Source of the DNA: Amphiura filiformis
Taxonomy: Eukaryota; Echinodermata; Ophiuroidea; Amphilepidida; Amphiuridae
Direction of reading: 5' to 3'
Length of the DNA: 64,000 bases
Assembly (NCBI RefSeq): GCF_039555335.1
Contig: NW_027305503.1
Span: 82,501 to 146,500 of the forward strand
The notes under the pieces were generated by a model. That model had not been told where the DNA came from and made no database searches. It saw nothing but the letters and a program-made list of their open reading frames with translations. The stretch's first letter is position 1. Every line of letters starts with the position of its first letter. Below are positions 12,076 through 24,430 of this stretch, in pieces. Position numbers and translations under genes: made by a program.

Positions 12076-13823
12076 GAAGAAGAACCTGTAAGAAAAAAGA
12101 CACAGCCGTGACTAACGTCACGGCTGTGTAAGAACCTGTAAGAAAAAAGACACAGCCGTGACTAACGTCAACGGCTGTGTAAAAACCACCATCAATATTA
12201 ATTACAAACTAGACTTAGCTGTGGTCTAAGACCACAAACACAGCCGTGTTGTGACCCCTTAATCACCTTTGACCCCAAAATATATGAAAACTCCATAGAC
12301 ATTGGCTAATGTCAATGCACGTGTCCACGTGGCATCACTTTGCTATGCTTTTTGTGGCAGAAGGGGCATTTTGAAGGTATATCGTTTTATACCGGAAGTG
12401 ACCCCTTACTGCCCTTTGACCCCAAATGTGTGTACACCATAAAGACACTGTGTTATAACAATGCATGTGTGCAAGTGGCGTCACTGTCCTACGTAATTTG
12501 TGTAAGAAGAAGCATTTTAAATGTATTTCGTTTTATACCGGAAGTGACCCCCTTAATGACCTTTGACCCCAAATAAAATAATACCACATATAAACTGGGT
12601 AACCATAATCCATGTGTGAACATACCGTTACTGTGCTACGTTTTTCTTAGCTAATCGAAAATTTTAAAGGTATTTCGTTTTATACCGGAAGTGACACCTT
12701 AATGACCTTTGACGCTAAGTCTGTGTACACCCCATAGACACTGGGTAATAACATTGCATGTGTGCAAATGGCGTCACTGTCCTACATAATCTGTGAAAGA
12801 AGATGCATTTTAAAGGTATTTCGTTTTATACCGGAAGTGACCCCTTAATGACATTTGACCCCAAATAAAAATACCACATACACATTGGGTGACTGCAAAT
12901 CATATGTGAACATACCGTTACTGTCCCATGTTTTACTTAGGTAATAAAAAGTTTTGAAGGTTTTTCGTTTTATACCAGAAGTGACCCTTTAATGACCTTT
13001 GACCCCATATATGTGTACACCACATAGACGCTGGGTAATAACAATGCATGTGTGCAAGTGACGTCGCTGTCCTGAGTAAGTTGTGGGAGAAGATACATTT
13101 TAAGTTGAAATCATGTTTTTGACCCCTATGACCCCTGCATGACCTTTGACCCCACGAGTTTCATGTGACATGTAGGGGCACGGTCAGTGATCGTTGTGAC
13201 CAAGCTAGTTCAAAATTGATGCAAGCATGTGCGTGCTAGAGCAAATGTAAAGGTTGACAGAAGAAAGAAAGAAAGAAAGAAAGAACCTGGAAGAAAAAGA
13301 CACACCAGACTTAGCTGTGGTCTAAGACCAAGAACACAGCCGTGTTGTGACCCCTTAATGACCTTTGACCACAAAATATATGAAAACCCCATAGACATTG
13401 GCTAATGTCAATGTATGCGTGCACGTGGCATTACTTTGCCAAGTTATTTGTGGCAGAAAGGGCATTTTGAAGGTTTTTCGTCTCAGACCGGAAGTGACCC
13501 TTAATGACCTTTGACCCCAAATCTGTGTACACCCCATAGACACTGGGTAATAACAATGCATGTGTGTAATTGGCATCACTGTCCTACGTAATTTGTGGGA
13601 GAAGATGCATTTTATAGGTATTTCATTTTATACCGGAAATGACCCCTAATGACCTTTGACCCCAAATAAAAAAATACCATATATACATTGGGTAAATACA
13701 ATTCATGTGTGAACATACCACCACTCTCCTATGTTTTTCTTAGCTAATAAATTTTTTTGAAGATATTTCGATTTATACCGGAAGTGGCCCCTAAATGACC
13801 TTATTATAACTGCGGCAGGTCCC

Positions 13824-15079
13824 GGACAGAACCTGAATCCAGTCAGAAGCTATCTCATTGGGCGATGAAAATATAATACGAAAAACATAGAAATATCCAA
13901 AACTATGGAACAATTTAGAGTCTCATTTTTGGTATAACAATATTGATTAATCGAAACAACTTTGTGAGAGATCAGTGTTATTGGCTTTTAATGTGGCGTT
14001 CTGAAAAGTAAGCGTGCTAACTAGGAATTAAACAAAATATTAATTCCATACAGCTTAAAACACATAGCAAAGACTTGCAATTAATGGAGTTCACATAATT
14101 TTCTTTCAGACTTGAAAGCAAGTATACTTCATATGTACCTGCACTTGGTACTATATTTTATGATAATGATGATTTTACTAGAAGTCTCTTTTGCCTGCTC
14201 TTTGGAGCCTTGCAAATGTATTAAGTTATGCTACTCTGCGCATAACATATTCTCAAACGAAACCCACTCATATCGGCAATTAGCTATACTTTGTTCCAAT
14301 ATCATGATTATCTACCAAAATTGGAACAAGCTAAATCCGTTGCTACTAAACATACAGCTAGCAAGACGTGATTTGCAAGCTGTATGCAAGCTTATATACA
14401 AATTCACGTTTCTGGAGTTACACTCCGTCATCAGTTGCGCTGCGAAGGTCTAGAATGGTTCTAAAACTGACCCATGTTTAGATTTTGAACATAAATTCGA
14501 TGTGTCGAATTATGTATCGGTTAGCTTTTACTAAAGCTCTCACGAATTACTACAGCGCCATGACAATGTCATCTTGCGCCGTAATATTGAATAATTCCAG
14601 ACACTCTATAGGCTTACTACTTTACTTATTGATAGCAGTACAACCTATACTAGTAACATGCTACTTAGTTGAAGAATGTCTATAGTTGAATTATATCGTT
14701 TTTCTTATATAATATAGGCCTATATGGTATATCATATAAAAGCATACAAGAAAGCATAGATTCCGAACTTGGATCTATGCAAATTTCAACACAGTATCCA
14801 TTTTGGTCTTTCGTGTGATGATTGCTAAAAATGACCTTCCTGTCCTTAGGCACGAATATCCATTTCGGATCTCTCGTGTTAGGACAATAACATGAAAACA
14901 AAATTAATGAAGTCATGTTAGCATGATATTAAAGCTCAAGGTTGAACTTAAAAGCACATTCTAGTATATACTAACTCCAGCTCTACAGGTACAGAGCTGC
15001 TGTATCATCAACGCCGAATGTGCAGTGCAACTTTATCAAGTGTGGTTTTCATGGCCGGTCTTGTAAACAAGCCAGCCAA
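13824..15079. repeat. duplicated segment, copy 1; carries the empty insertion site of the giant element
   Basis: From GGACAGAACCTG at 13,824 to 15,030 it matches 35,617-36,959 almost base for base, with a few substitutions and short indels and one block of about 120 bp present only in the other copy (near 35,727-35,848). It continues without a break through CTTTATCA (15,031-15,038) into 'agtgtggttttcatggcc', which ends near 15,079 and matches 59,196-59,236. In the other copy this point is split by 22.2 kb. Frames of 113 and 66 codons are shared by both copies, but nothing is recognised in them, and the longer one starts with TTG. What the segment was originally is unknown. Confidence 0.85.
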
Positions 15080-15668
15080 TCATAGTGAAGACCACAACTT
15101 ACACGTTATTATAACTCACGTGCGGTTCCATTCAGGTTATCCTTTTAGCATTGTATATAGTAACAATGGTATTCCTGAATGGACAAAAACAGCCGCCCAC
15201 TTGAGTAGGCATAATGCTTGGCTATGTTATGACATGATTAAAAGACAGTCTCGCCTTTATAGTCATCCGTGGGAATTTTTTCTGTCTGAAAAAATATTGA
15301 CTTTTTATAAATTAACTTTATCATAAAATTCTGTGATAAAATTCCGCTCCAATGCAATTTCTTGTCTTTGCAATTGTCTTTTCTAGTTTTTTAGGAAAAA
15401 CAGTCATCACGATAATTTATACTAATTAGGTACGATGACTGCCACCTGACGATGTTAACTAGTAAAATACGCCAAATCTAGGCGTAATAAAAATGGCGGA
15501 GATGAAACTTGCCATATTGGAAATAAACACCCTTTCCTTGTGTGTCAATTCCAAAATTCAAATTACATAATAATTTATATAATTTTTTATAAACGCTTCT
15601 GCCAACTATTATTCGACGCATGCCCCAGAGATTTTGATCATATAAAATGAAGTAAAACTATGCCAAGT
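15080..15668. other. gene-free stretch, nothing recognised
   Basis: AT-rich sequence without homology seen elsewhere in the window. Two short dyads, GCCAAATCTAGGC near 15,469 and GCCAAGTCTAGGC near 15,662, are near-identical; the second abuts the LINE tail. Confidence 0.35.
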
Positions 15669-15673
15669 CTAGG

Positions 15674-18470
15674 CATAACATAACATAACATAACATAACA
15701 TAACAGAAAACTTTTGGTGCGCTGTTCCTTATGACAAGCTCGTAGCGCTTACAAAGTAAAAATAAAAACATCTTAAAGTACACAAACAAAAGCCTAAAAA
15801 TAAATAATGTTATAGAGTACAAACCTTAAATTTACATAATACAAGGCATAAAATAACACAGGTCAACTAAGGAAATCAACGGAAACATATCATGGAAAAA
15901 GATACGTCTTAATCGACTTTTTAAAACTCGCGATAGAAGAGGATTGTCTTATAGTGATGGGAAGTTTATTCCATTCCCGTGAAGCACATAGAGTAAATGT
16001 CCTGTCGCCTGCTCTAAGGTGAGCCTTGGGGTAATCCAAACGAAGAAAATCATTGACGGATCTGAGATTACGGGTTGGATGATAAATATGGAGACAAGTG
16101 TTCAGATAATCTGGTGCTAAGTGGTTTAGAGTCTTGTAGACGTAGAGAAGCAGTTTGTAAATAATACGCTGTTGGACAGGAAGCCAATGAAGAGCAGATA
16201 ACAGTGGTTGCGAATCGTGCTTGCGAGGTACATTAAAAACAAGTCGAGCTGCCCAGTTTTGAAGACGTTGAAGACGAAGGACATGTTTATGTGGAATTGA
16301 AGACAAGAGACCATTACAGTAATCCAAACGGGGCAAAACAAGTGAGCGAGCAGCATGATTACAAGTATCTTCATCAATATATTTTCGTATTCTAGTCAAA
16401 TTACGTAGATGAAATGTAGTTGTCTTGCATAAATTAGTGATGTGCGTTGTCATAGACATATTTGTATCAAAAAATGAACCAAGATTACGAACTGACTTGG
16501 ATGGCAAGATGGTTGAATCTCCAATTTTGAGTGAAACATTGTTGATAAAGCGTGAGTTATGAGGAGACGATGCAATGAAAAATTCAGTTTTATCATTGTT
16601 GAGTTGTAATTTGTTTTGGATCATCCAAGTTTTGATTTGATAAATACAGTTTTGAAGTTTTGCGATAGCTTTGTTTAATTCACCAGGTATCTTAGGATTA
16701 CAGGAGACATAGAGTTGGGTGTCATCAGCGTAGACATGGTAGGACACGTCGTGTTTACGAGCGATATCGCCGACAGGTAATGTGTATATTGTGTAGCCAA
16801 TAGGCCCAACAATTGAACCTTGTGGTAGTCCAAATGTTGCAATTACTGGTTGTGAAAGTTCACCTGCTACATTAACACGAATGGACCATCCAGTGAGGTA
16901 GGACTCAAACCATTTGAGAGCAACACCTTTGACACCGAGGCGATTTGAAAGACGTGAAAGTAATATTCCATGATCGATGGTGTCAAAGGCGGCAGAAAGG
17001 TCGAGAAGCACCAATAATACAACTTGGTTCGAATCCAACGCAAACATGATGTCATTTTTTACCTTTATCAAAGCAGATTCTGTGCAAGAATGTGATCTGT
17101 AGGCTGATTGGAAGGATCAGCAAGGTTGTACAAGTTCATATGATCGGTTAATCGTGAACATGCTATCTTTTCAATAATTTTTCCAATGAATGTCAAGTTG
17201 GCAACAGGCCGGTAGTTCTTAAGGACATTCCTGTTGAGTGATGGCTTCTTCAACAGTGGTTTGATTATAGCATGTCTTGCTGCATTAGGAAAAGTACCAG
17301 TGGAAAGCGATGAGTTTATAATGTTGGTGATCAGAGTAAGAAGATGTCCGTTGCTCAATAGTTCTTTTAAAAACCATGTTGGAATTGGGTCAAGTCTGCT
17401 AGTTTTGCTAGGAGATTTGCCAATAAACATTCTAACTTCCTCTTCGGTGGCAGGTCTGAGCGTTGAAAGTGTATGAAAATCGGAATGATTATCAGCAAAA
17501 GTCACATGATTAATTGTAGTACTTGTAGTAGTAACATTACTATCCAGATTTGAGCGGATTTTCACAATTTTGGAGACGAAGAAATTTGAAAATTGATTGC
17601 TAAGAAGACTTGGTGAATCGTGAATAGGTAGTACATGTGAAGTTTTGTTCAGATAGTGTATTGATTGTACGAAAAGCATCCTTGGTTGTACACATACTTA
17701 ATTTATCCTTGAAATATTTCTGCTTAGCAATATCAGTTAAGTACTTAACATAGTTTTTAGCCTTAGTATATTCTTGTCGATCTGCAGATAGTTGTGATTT
17801 TCTCCATTTTCTTTCAGCTTGGCGTTTTACTTGACGAGCATTGTGTATATCCTGATTATAATATGGCATTCTGTGTTTGACACGGCGAGTTTTGGTGACA
17901 GATGGTGCGTGCTTGTCAAGAAGAGACATTGTTCCATTATTGTAAAATTCCAGAAGATCATTTGTATCATGATTCTTTGAATCAGGACAACTAAGAAATT
18001 CAGTTAAATCATCCTCAAAAAGAGTTCTATCAATATTTTTGTAGTCTCTGGTAGAAGATTTGATATAAATTGGAGGTGGCTTAGGTGTATCAATTATCAG
18101 ATTAATTCCACGATGATCAGACAGTTTGGAGTATTGAGTAGAAATACAATCATCAATAATTGGATCCAAGTAATGATCAGACAATAAAGTGTCATCAGTA
18201 GTACAATTCTTAATAATTGGATCATTAGATTGAGTGAAGACTAAATCAATAGTATGACCAGACTTGTGAGTGGGTCCATGAACATGTTGAATAAAATCAG
18301 CAGAGTCTGTCATGGTGATAAATCGACTAACATCAGATTTGTCTGGTTTATCCCAGTGTACATTAAAATCACCTAATAATATCACATGTCCTGAAAGAGA
18401 AGTCATTTCGTTAACAAAATCATCAAATTCATCAAGAAATGCGAGGATAAGACTCCGCAAATTAGGAAAG
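15674..18470 (-). mobile_element. 5'-truncated LINE of the CR1/L2 group, copy 1
   Basis: The transcribed strand is minus. The 3' end is an ATAAC pentanucleotide run at about 15,674-15,705 (TTATG/GTTAT in sense). Inside it lies a 3' UTR of about 190 bp with GTAAGCGCT, a stem-loop and GCGC, also seen in the second LINE at the window end. Coding sequence for the C-terminal half of an endonuclease, reverse transcriptase and C-terminal region follows. The 5' end is lost near 18,460-18,496, within the endonuclease domain, as usual for target-primed insertions. No flanking duplication was identified. Confidence 0.85.
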
Positions 18471-18496
18471 TAAACACACTTTTGATATGTTTTCAT
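15890..18496 (-). pseudogene. LINE ORF2 remnant: endonuclease (partial) and reverse transcriptase, two frame breaks
   Basis: Three consecutive minus-strand frames form one protein. 18,496-17,650 carries endonuclease motifs GDFNVHWD and SDH plus the linker. 17,679-17,100 carries the RT start (PSKTSRLDPIPTWFLK, NYRPVANLTFIGKIIEKIA). 17,071-15,890 carries the RT core with LLDLSAAFDTIDH, the FGLPQGSIVGP loop and catalytic YADD, and the C-terminal LQNWAARLVF...LHWLPVQQRI region ending in KTYLFP. The breaks lie near 17,650 and near 17,100; at the second the intact relative (62,365-64,000) has one more base, GGTAAGG instead of GGAAGG. The endonuclease N-terminus is missing. This copy cannot encode a full protein. 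The domain layout and C-terminal motif match CR1/L2-type LINEs. Confidence 0.85.
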
Positions 18497-19545
18497 GGAA
18501 CATATAAAATTTGGCTTGCGTGTTTATTCCAAACATATAAACAATGAAAACTGCCCATGAGATAGTCCAACTTTCAACGAGGGATTGACTATCCACAATC
18601 CTATAGGATCGTGTGTCAATACTACCTGTCCCCCCTGGCAAACCCTCACAGAATGGCTGCGTACCACGAAGAGATACCGCTACAAACCGGGGGTGGAAAC
18701 AAACAAAATTATAACTGCGGCAGGTCCTGGACACACGGCATCTTTCGGCAAGAAAAAAGATTGCCCATGCCCATGATATCGCGGTCCATGCGGTACGCAA
18801 ATAAACGGTTACCGCCCATCCCTAATACATTGAAAGCCCACGTAACTGCACGTAATGTAGCCCGAAATGGAAATTTTTTTCATTCTTCCTAGAAGAAGAT
18901 TTAACCAAGAGGTTGTAATGATATAGCTTAATTATAATATTTAAAGTGTTTATTTCACATTTTTTAATGAATCGTCCCGGGGCCAAAAAAAGTGAAATGT
19001 ATTTCATTCGAGCAAAATACACCATGTTTATAGGTGGTTTATTGTTTACTCTTAATCAGCTGTTGTTGATTTCACACCCCATTCAGCGTAATTGGGTGTA
19101 ATATTGCGATAAATTGGGCGTTAATATTCATCGACGACTTTCGCGTACGTAACAGTAAACGTATGTGGGTGCATTATGTTCTACATTGGGCGGAAAAAGT
19201 GGACGCTCGGGTGTATTCAGAGTCAGACTTCAGACGCACGTGTGATGTTGTTTATACGTTTTTCTTCATCAAATCCCAATTGATTCCGTAAGTAAATCAC
19301 ACAATTCGTAATATATATAGGCTTTTATTGTCTCATAGTTTAACCATATTACTTTTTGAACGATCGTGGAGTGCACCAGGCCGGTTATAACGCTTGGAAA
19401 AGTGGGACATGTTTATAACTTGTTGACTTGTCCGGAAAGCTTATAATTTTTTTCTATGTCAGTGCAGTATCAGTATTGCAGCATAGCCAGCTGATCAATA
19501 TTGCAAAACAATCACGGTAAGCTTTACATGATGCAAATTACAATG
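18497..19545. other. gene-free stretch
   Basis: No gene is recognised. A 26-base piece at 18,708-18,733 (attataactgcggcaggtcc, then tggaca) matches 13,803-13,828 with one mismatch, exactly where the duplicated segment copy 1 begins. The rest (18,740-19,545) shows no known motif. Confidence 0.4.
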
Positions 19546-19792
19546 CGCAGGGCTGTCAACTTTTTGGAATTGCTTGGCGTGAGACAAGCGGCGTACCAGG
19601 ATTTGCCGACTCCAATGGGGGGTTAGGAGCAACAAATTATTCATGACGATGCGTGAGATTTTGCTCATTTTCCAGCTTTTAGCGTGAGATTTACTACCTA
19701 AGCGTGAGATTATACTACCTTGGCGTGAGAAAGTGACCCAGTGCGTGCAGCGTGAGACTCACGGCCAATGCGTGAGAGTGCAGCCCTGAATC
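19546..19792. mobile_element. MITE-like end unit CAGGGCTG...CAGCCCTG
   Basis: A 247-bp unit bounded by CAGGGCTG and its inverse CAGCCCTG, with several GCGTGAGA words inside. A partial inverse copy lies at 24,265-24,425 and a left-end fragment at 38,128-38,180. It is either the outer end of the foldback element or a separate MITE that became part of both arms. Confidence 0.5.
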
Positions 19793-22546
19793 ATAATGCG
19801 TACATCAGATGTGCATGTGGGAAATACAGGAATAAGATTATGAGGATGGAGCAGAATTTATGAATAGCCATTTCATGATTTACAGAAATTACACGTGTTT
19901 ACTGTCATGACTGTCTTTGTCGATCAACCTCGACCCCTGTAAACGTAAAGTCCTCCCGAGTCCTGTACGCCGGCCTGTATATAGGGGTAATACATTTTAA
20001 TACATATTTTCTTCATTATCTACATGTATTATCATGTTCGGATGCATGATGATGTAAGAATTGATTGAAAGATGTTAAGAGGAACTATCTGTTATTTTTG
20101 AGAATAAAGTTGCCACGGTCAAAAATAGATTTTCTTTATACTTTCATATTTGATGGACCTTGACCTCAAACTAACACACATGGGATAAATTTCGGAAAAA
20201 TATCCCCGTTGCCATGGTAACAGGCAAATTTCAATTTTAGGCTTATTTTCACAATTTTTGCATTTTTCAGCAGTCAAATTGTCAAGTTTTGAAACCAGTG
20301 TTACTAATATACACAATATATATATAATTTTTTCTTTATAAGGTATGAATAGGTCAAACCTTAGATGCCGCATTAGAAGTATAAAAATATATAATTGAAA
20401 TAGGGGTGTTTTTCAATTTTTTCAAAGTATGAAAATATACCAACTTTGTATAGCTCATAAACCATATGGTAGTGCTCCGATTTCAACATCGACCACAACA
20501 TGTTGAGATGATACATTGGTCTTATGAAAAAGTTACATTTGAGCTTGGGGAAAACACATCTGTATATACAGTGTTGCCAGACATTTTCCTATTTTTCGAA
20601 ATTCAACACAAATCTCACCTTAAGTTAAATGATGTGAAAATGAAACATCATCCTTTCAAGGAACATTTATTAGAAAGAGAGTTTTTATTCATATAAAATT
20701 TGATCAGGTATAATGGTCAGTGTTGTTCTAAACCACATGGGTGTTGCCATAATTGGGGTTTAATTGTGATTTGCGGATATTTTCAACTTTTTACAAGTCA
20801 TAAAAATACCAAAATGCATTATTTCTATAATAAAGAACGAAACATCGACCTCGTCATGTTGAAATGATATATTGGCCTTATGAAAAAGTTATTTTGATCT
20901 GGGGCGGGGTAAGACATCAGTTTATACATTGTTGCCAGATAAACCACATGGGTGTTGCCATAATTGGGGTTTAATTGTGAGGTGTGGATATTTTCAACTT
21001 TTTACAAGTCATAAAAATACCAAAATGCATTTCTATAATAAAGAAAGAAACATCGACCTCGTCATGTTGAGATGATAAATTGGCCTTATGAAAAAGTTAT
21101 TTTGATCGGGGGGGGGGGGGGGTAAAACATTAGTTTATACAGTGTTGCCAGATATTTTCCTATTTTTTCAAAATTCAACACAAGTCTCGCCCTAAGTTAA
21201 AAGATATGAAAATGAAACTTCACCTTCACATATCTTTTTAGAAAGAAAGTTAATTTCATATTCAATTTGATCATCTGGGATGGTCAGTGTTATTCTAAGC
21301 TATATGGGTGTTGCCATTGCTGACGTTTAATATGACAATTTAGATATTTCCAGCTTTTTACAAGTCTTAAAAATAGTACACATCCTTAAAATTATTGTGG
21401 AATGAACACAATATTAAGATTAAAAATTAACCTAAGAACACTTAGTATGTGAATTTAAATTTTAAATTTGAGTTCGGAATATATTTCCTTCTATACAGTA
21501 TTGCCAGATATTATCACATGTATTCAAAATTCAACGTATGTCTCACTTTAGGATTTATATTGTTTAAATCGCTGCCATGAATAAACCACATGGATGATGC
21601 CACTATAAATGGAGTTAATAGTGAAATGTGGATACATTTTCAATTTTAAAATGACACCTTATTAAAGTTATAGCTATAGTATTCCAATTTTTCCCCAAAA
21701 AACACCCAAAAAGCACACAAATTTGTCCTAATTTGGCGCTTTTATGGGGACCTTAATGCGCCCAATTTGGCGTATTGTCTCCACTGAAAACCCACCAATC
21801 GACATACTAAAATTGCTAAGGTACCCCCAACACCGTGGCACATCCCCGTATACCTTTAACCAGGGAGAACCTTCTCCGGGGTCATGTCATAGGTATACTG
21901 TGCCCAGTAGTCATCTTTTTCTACTTGAAACGGATATTTCCTAAAACTTTTATCAACATTTGGTGATTTTTTATTTTGCTTTAACCCTGCAAGTATCTGC
22001 AAAAGTGTTCATTTAAATCTCCTTCAGTCTTGAAAGCTTAATTTTAGTTAGCTGCTTCCTTTTTACAAACTCATACAAATTCATGTCATCAATGAGCAGG
22101 GGATGCTTGAATGACAGAGAATTAGTAACAATATCATGCAACATTTAATGGTCATTTTTTCTTCAGCATGACTTTAAATGTCATACTTTCGACTCTCCTG
22201 CGATCTCCTCTCGGGAAAAGTAACTGGACATTAATTTGTCTGGCCGTGAAAAGGTTCTGTGCATTACTGTCTTTGACTATTCTCATATTTCGAGACATTT
22301 GCTGGATCTAGTTTTGTTGCCCATTTTTTCCCATATCTTTTTTGCAAGTATAGTTGGGATGTGTGCTTTAATAATATGGGGTAGGCGTAAGTTAAACATT
22401 ATCTTACTCTTATAATCTTTTTGTAATGTAATAAAATTAATTTATTTTAGCCTAGCTAGTATGTGTAGGCCTATATTGGTAAAAAATATTATGGCTATTA
22501 TGTATATTTTAAAGTATACATGTTTAATGTTTTCTGTGTTGTATTT

Positions 22547-23147
22547 TAAGGGGTTGGTCACCCACCTTTGCACAGTATTTTTTATCAGACATACCAAATT
22601 GCATTTTGAATACGAGGAATATCCTTCTGATATCAAATAATTTTGATTTTTTTTTAATTCGCGATACAATAAAAATTTTAGGGTAAATTATGTATATTGA
22701 TTTATTTTTTATTTTTTGACATATTACAGTCCTCAAAGTTAACTTAATAAATCTAATGATGTGTACTTAAAGTGTATGTAGCTGGGATGAAAAGCCGACC
22801 ACTAATCAATTAATTAATGTTAATTGAAAAATTTGACCTTTCATAGTGAAGATATAGATTTTTTCCCAAGACCTACATTATTAGGTGTTTTGGTGAAAAA
22901 AATCTATATCTTCAATATGAACGGTCAAATTTTCATATGATAGATGGCTTTTCATTCCAGCTAAATACACTTTAAGTACATATCACGAGATTTATACAAT
23001 TTACTTTTTAGAGCTGTTAAATTTCAAAAATATCAATTTTTAATCATTTGCCATAAAATTGGTATTATATCGCAAATGTCAATATATATCTGATGTGCTC
23101 TCAGGTCCACAAAAAATATGTGAAAACCTCGCTATTTGAACCCTTAA
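22547..23147. mobile_element. 600-bp hairpin MITE nested near the centre of the foldback
   Basis: The ends are TTAAGGGGTT and the inverse of CTTAAGGGTT. Inside, GTGTACTTAAAGTGTATGTAGC (left, 22,758) pairs with its inverse near 22,965-22,985, and AAGATATAGATTTTTT pairs with AAAAAATCTATATCTT around a loop at about 22,875-22,895. No coding capacity. Confidence 0.6.
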
Positions 23148-24430
23148 GACTTAATAAATATTTGAAAAAAATTGAAAATATCCACATCTCACTATTAAAC
23201 CCTAATTATGGCAACACCCATGTGGTTTGGAACAACACTGACCATTTATACAACTGATCAAATTTAATATGAAAGTAAATTTCTTTCTCATAAACTTTCA
23301 TTTTCAACTTAAGGTGAGACTAGTGCTGAATTTGGAAAAATAGGAAAATATCTGGCAACACTATATAAACAGATGTTTTTCCCCAAGCTCAAATGTAAAT
23401 TTTTTAATAAGACCGATGTATCATCTCAACATGATGAGGTCGATGCTTCATTTTCACATCTTTATTTTAGGAATGCATGCCATTGTATTTTGGTATTTTT
23501 AAGACTGGAAAATAGCTGAAAAAGCTGAAAAATATTCATATCTTACAATTAAACCCCGATTTTGGCAACACCCGTGTGGCTTGGAACAACACTGACCTAA
23601 TAACTGATCAAATTTGATATGAAATTAACTTTCTTTGTAAAGAATGTTCCTTGAAAGCGTGAAGTTTCAATTTCACATCATTTAACTTAAGGTGCGACTT
23701 GTGTTGAATTTCGAAAAAATAGGAAAATGTCTGGCAACACTGTATAAACAGATGTTTTTTCCCCAAGCTCAAATGTAAATTTTTCATAAGACAAATGTAT
23801 CATCTCAACATGCTGTGGTCGATGCTGAAATCGGAGCACTACCATATGGTTTATGAGCTATACAAAGTTGGTATATTTTCATACTTTGAAAAAATTGAAA
23901 ACCACCCCTTTTTCAAATAAATGGTATAACCCACCCTGACATCTGGTGATTATTTTTATACTTTCAATGCGGCATCTAAGGTTTGACCTATTCATACCTT
24001 ATAAAGAAAACAGTATATATATAGTATGTATATTAGTAACACTGGCTTCAAAACTTGACAAATTGACAGCTGAAAAATGCAAAAATTGTGAAAATAGGCC
24101 TAAAATGAAAATTTGGCTGTTACCATGGCAACAGGGATATTTTTCCTAAATTTATTTCATGTGTGTTTGTTTCAGGTCAAGGTGCATCAAAGATGAAAGT
24201 TTAAAGGAAATCCATTTTTTGACCGTGGCAAACATTTTTAAAAATCCTCCAAAATAACAGATAATGCCTCTTAAGACGCTGCACTCATGAGTCACGTCAT
24301 TGGGTCACTTTCTCACGGTCTCACGCCAAGGTAGTATAATCTCACGCCTAGGTAGTAAATCTCACGCAAAAAGCTGGAAAATGAGTAAAATCTCACGCAT
24401 TGTCAAAATAATTTGTTGTCCCTTCACAGT

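Larger units (their letters stand above)
6541..13803 (+). mobile_element. head-to-tail array of Helitron-like non-autonomous elements (pearl/DINE-1 type)
   Basis: About seven elements lie head to tail: roughly 6541-7615, 7616-8752, 8757-9964, 9965-11086, 11087-12075 (variant), 12207-13300 and 13303-13803 (cut). A typical unit starts ACTAGACTTAGCTGTGGTCT and continues into ACACAGCCGTG. It then has tandem monomers of about 145 bp in two alternating types (TCTGTGTACACCCC and AATAAAAAAATACCAC), so the dimer period is about 290 bp. A unique block ending GCTAGAGCAAATGTAATGG follows, then an AAG/AAAG microsatellite and, in some units, a perfect hairpin with 13-bp arms. A 5' block, central tandem monomers, microsatellite and terminal hairpin is the plan of bivalve pearl elements, sea urchin Tsp and Drosophila DINE-1, which belong to Helitron-like (Helentron-associated) elements. 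One hairpin is followed by AACTAG, resembling a CTRR end. No Rep/helicase gene is present. Confidence 0.65.
19546..24430. mobile_element. 4.9-kb foldback element with repeated blocks in its arms
   Basis: Two long arms are inverse copies. The left arm runs from about 19,627 to beyond 21,300 and the right from about 23,170 to 24,424. Paired blocks: GCGTGAGATTTACTACC (19,682; inverse 24,346), TTGCCACGGTCAAAAA (20,111; inverse near 24,220), CCATATGGTAGTGCTCCGAT (20,463; inverse 23,836), GTGTTGCCAGA and CACATGGGTGTTGCCAT. In the left arm a block of about 280-400 bp (CATCGACC...GTGTTGCCAG...CACATGGGTGTTGCC) is repeated three to four times. About 290 bp at 19,792-20,075 lacks a partner and may be a later insertion. 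The left end CAGGGCTGTCAACTTTTTGG recurs at 38,128. No coding region is credible. The plan resembles foldback/TU-type elements of sea urchins. Confidence 0.7.

Noticed and set aside
6541-13803. Array read as a CRISPR or a simple satellite
   Set aside because: Units have defined 5' blocks, unique 3' parts and hairpin ends, so they are mobile elements. The genome is eukaryotic.
14112-14453. 113-codon frame, identical in both copies of the duplicated segment (also 36,038-36,379)
   Set aside because: Identity is explained by the recent duplication. The start is TTG, no domain is recognised and the flanking frames are equally open.
18462-18892. Overlapping frames upstream of the LINE
   Set aside because: They do not continue the endonuclease sequence, and no domain is seen on either strand.
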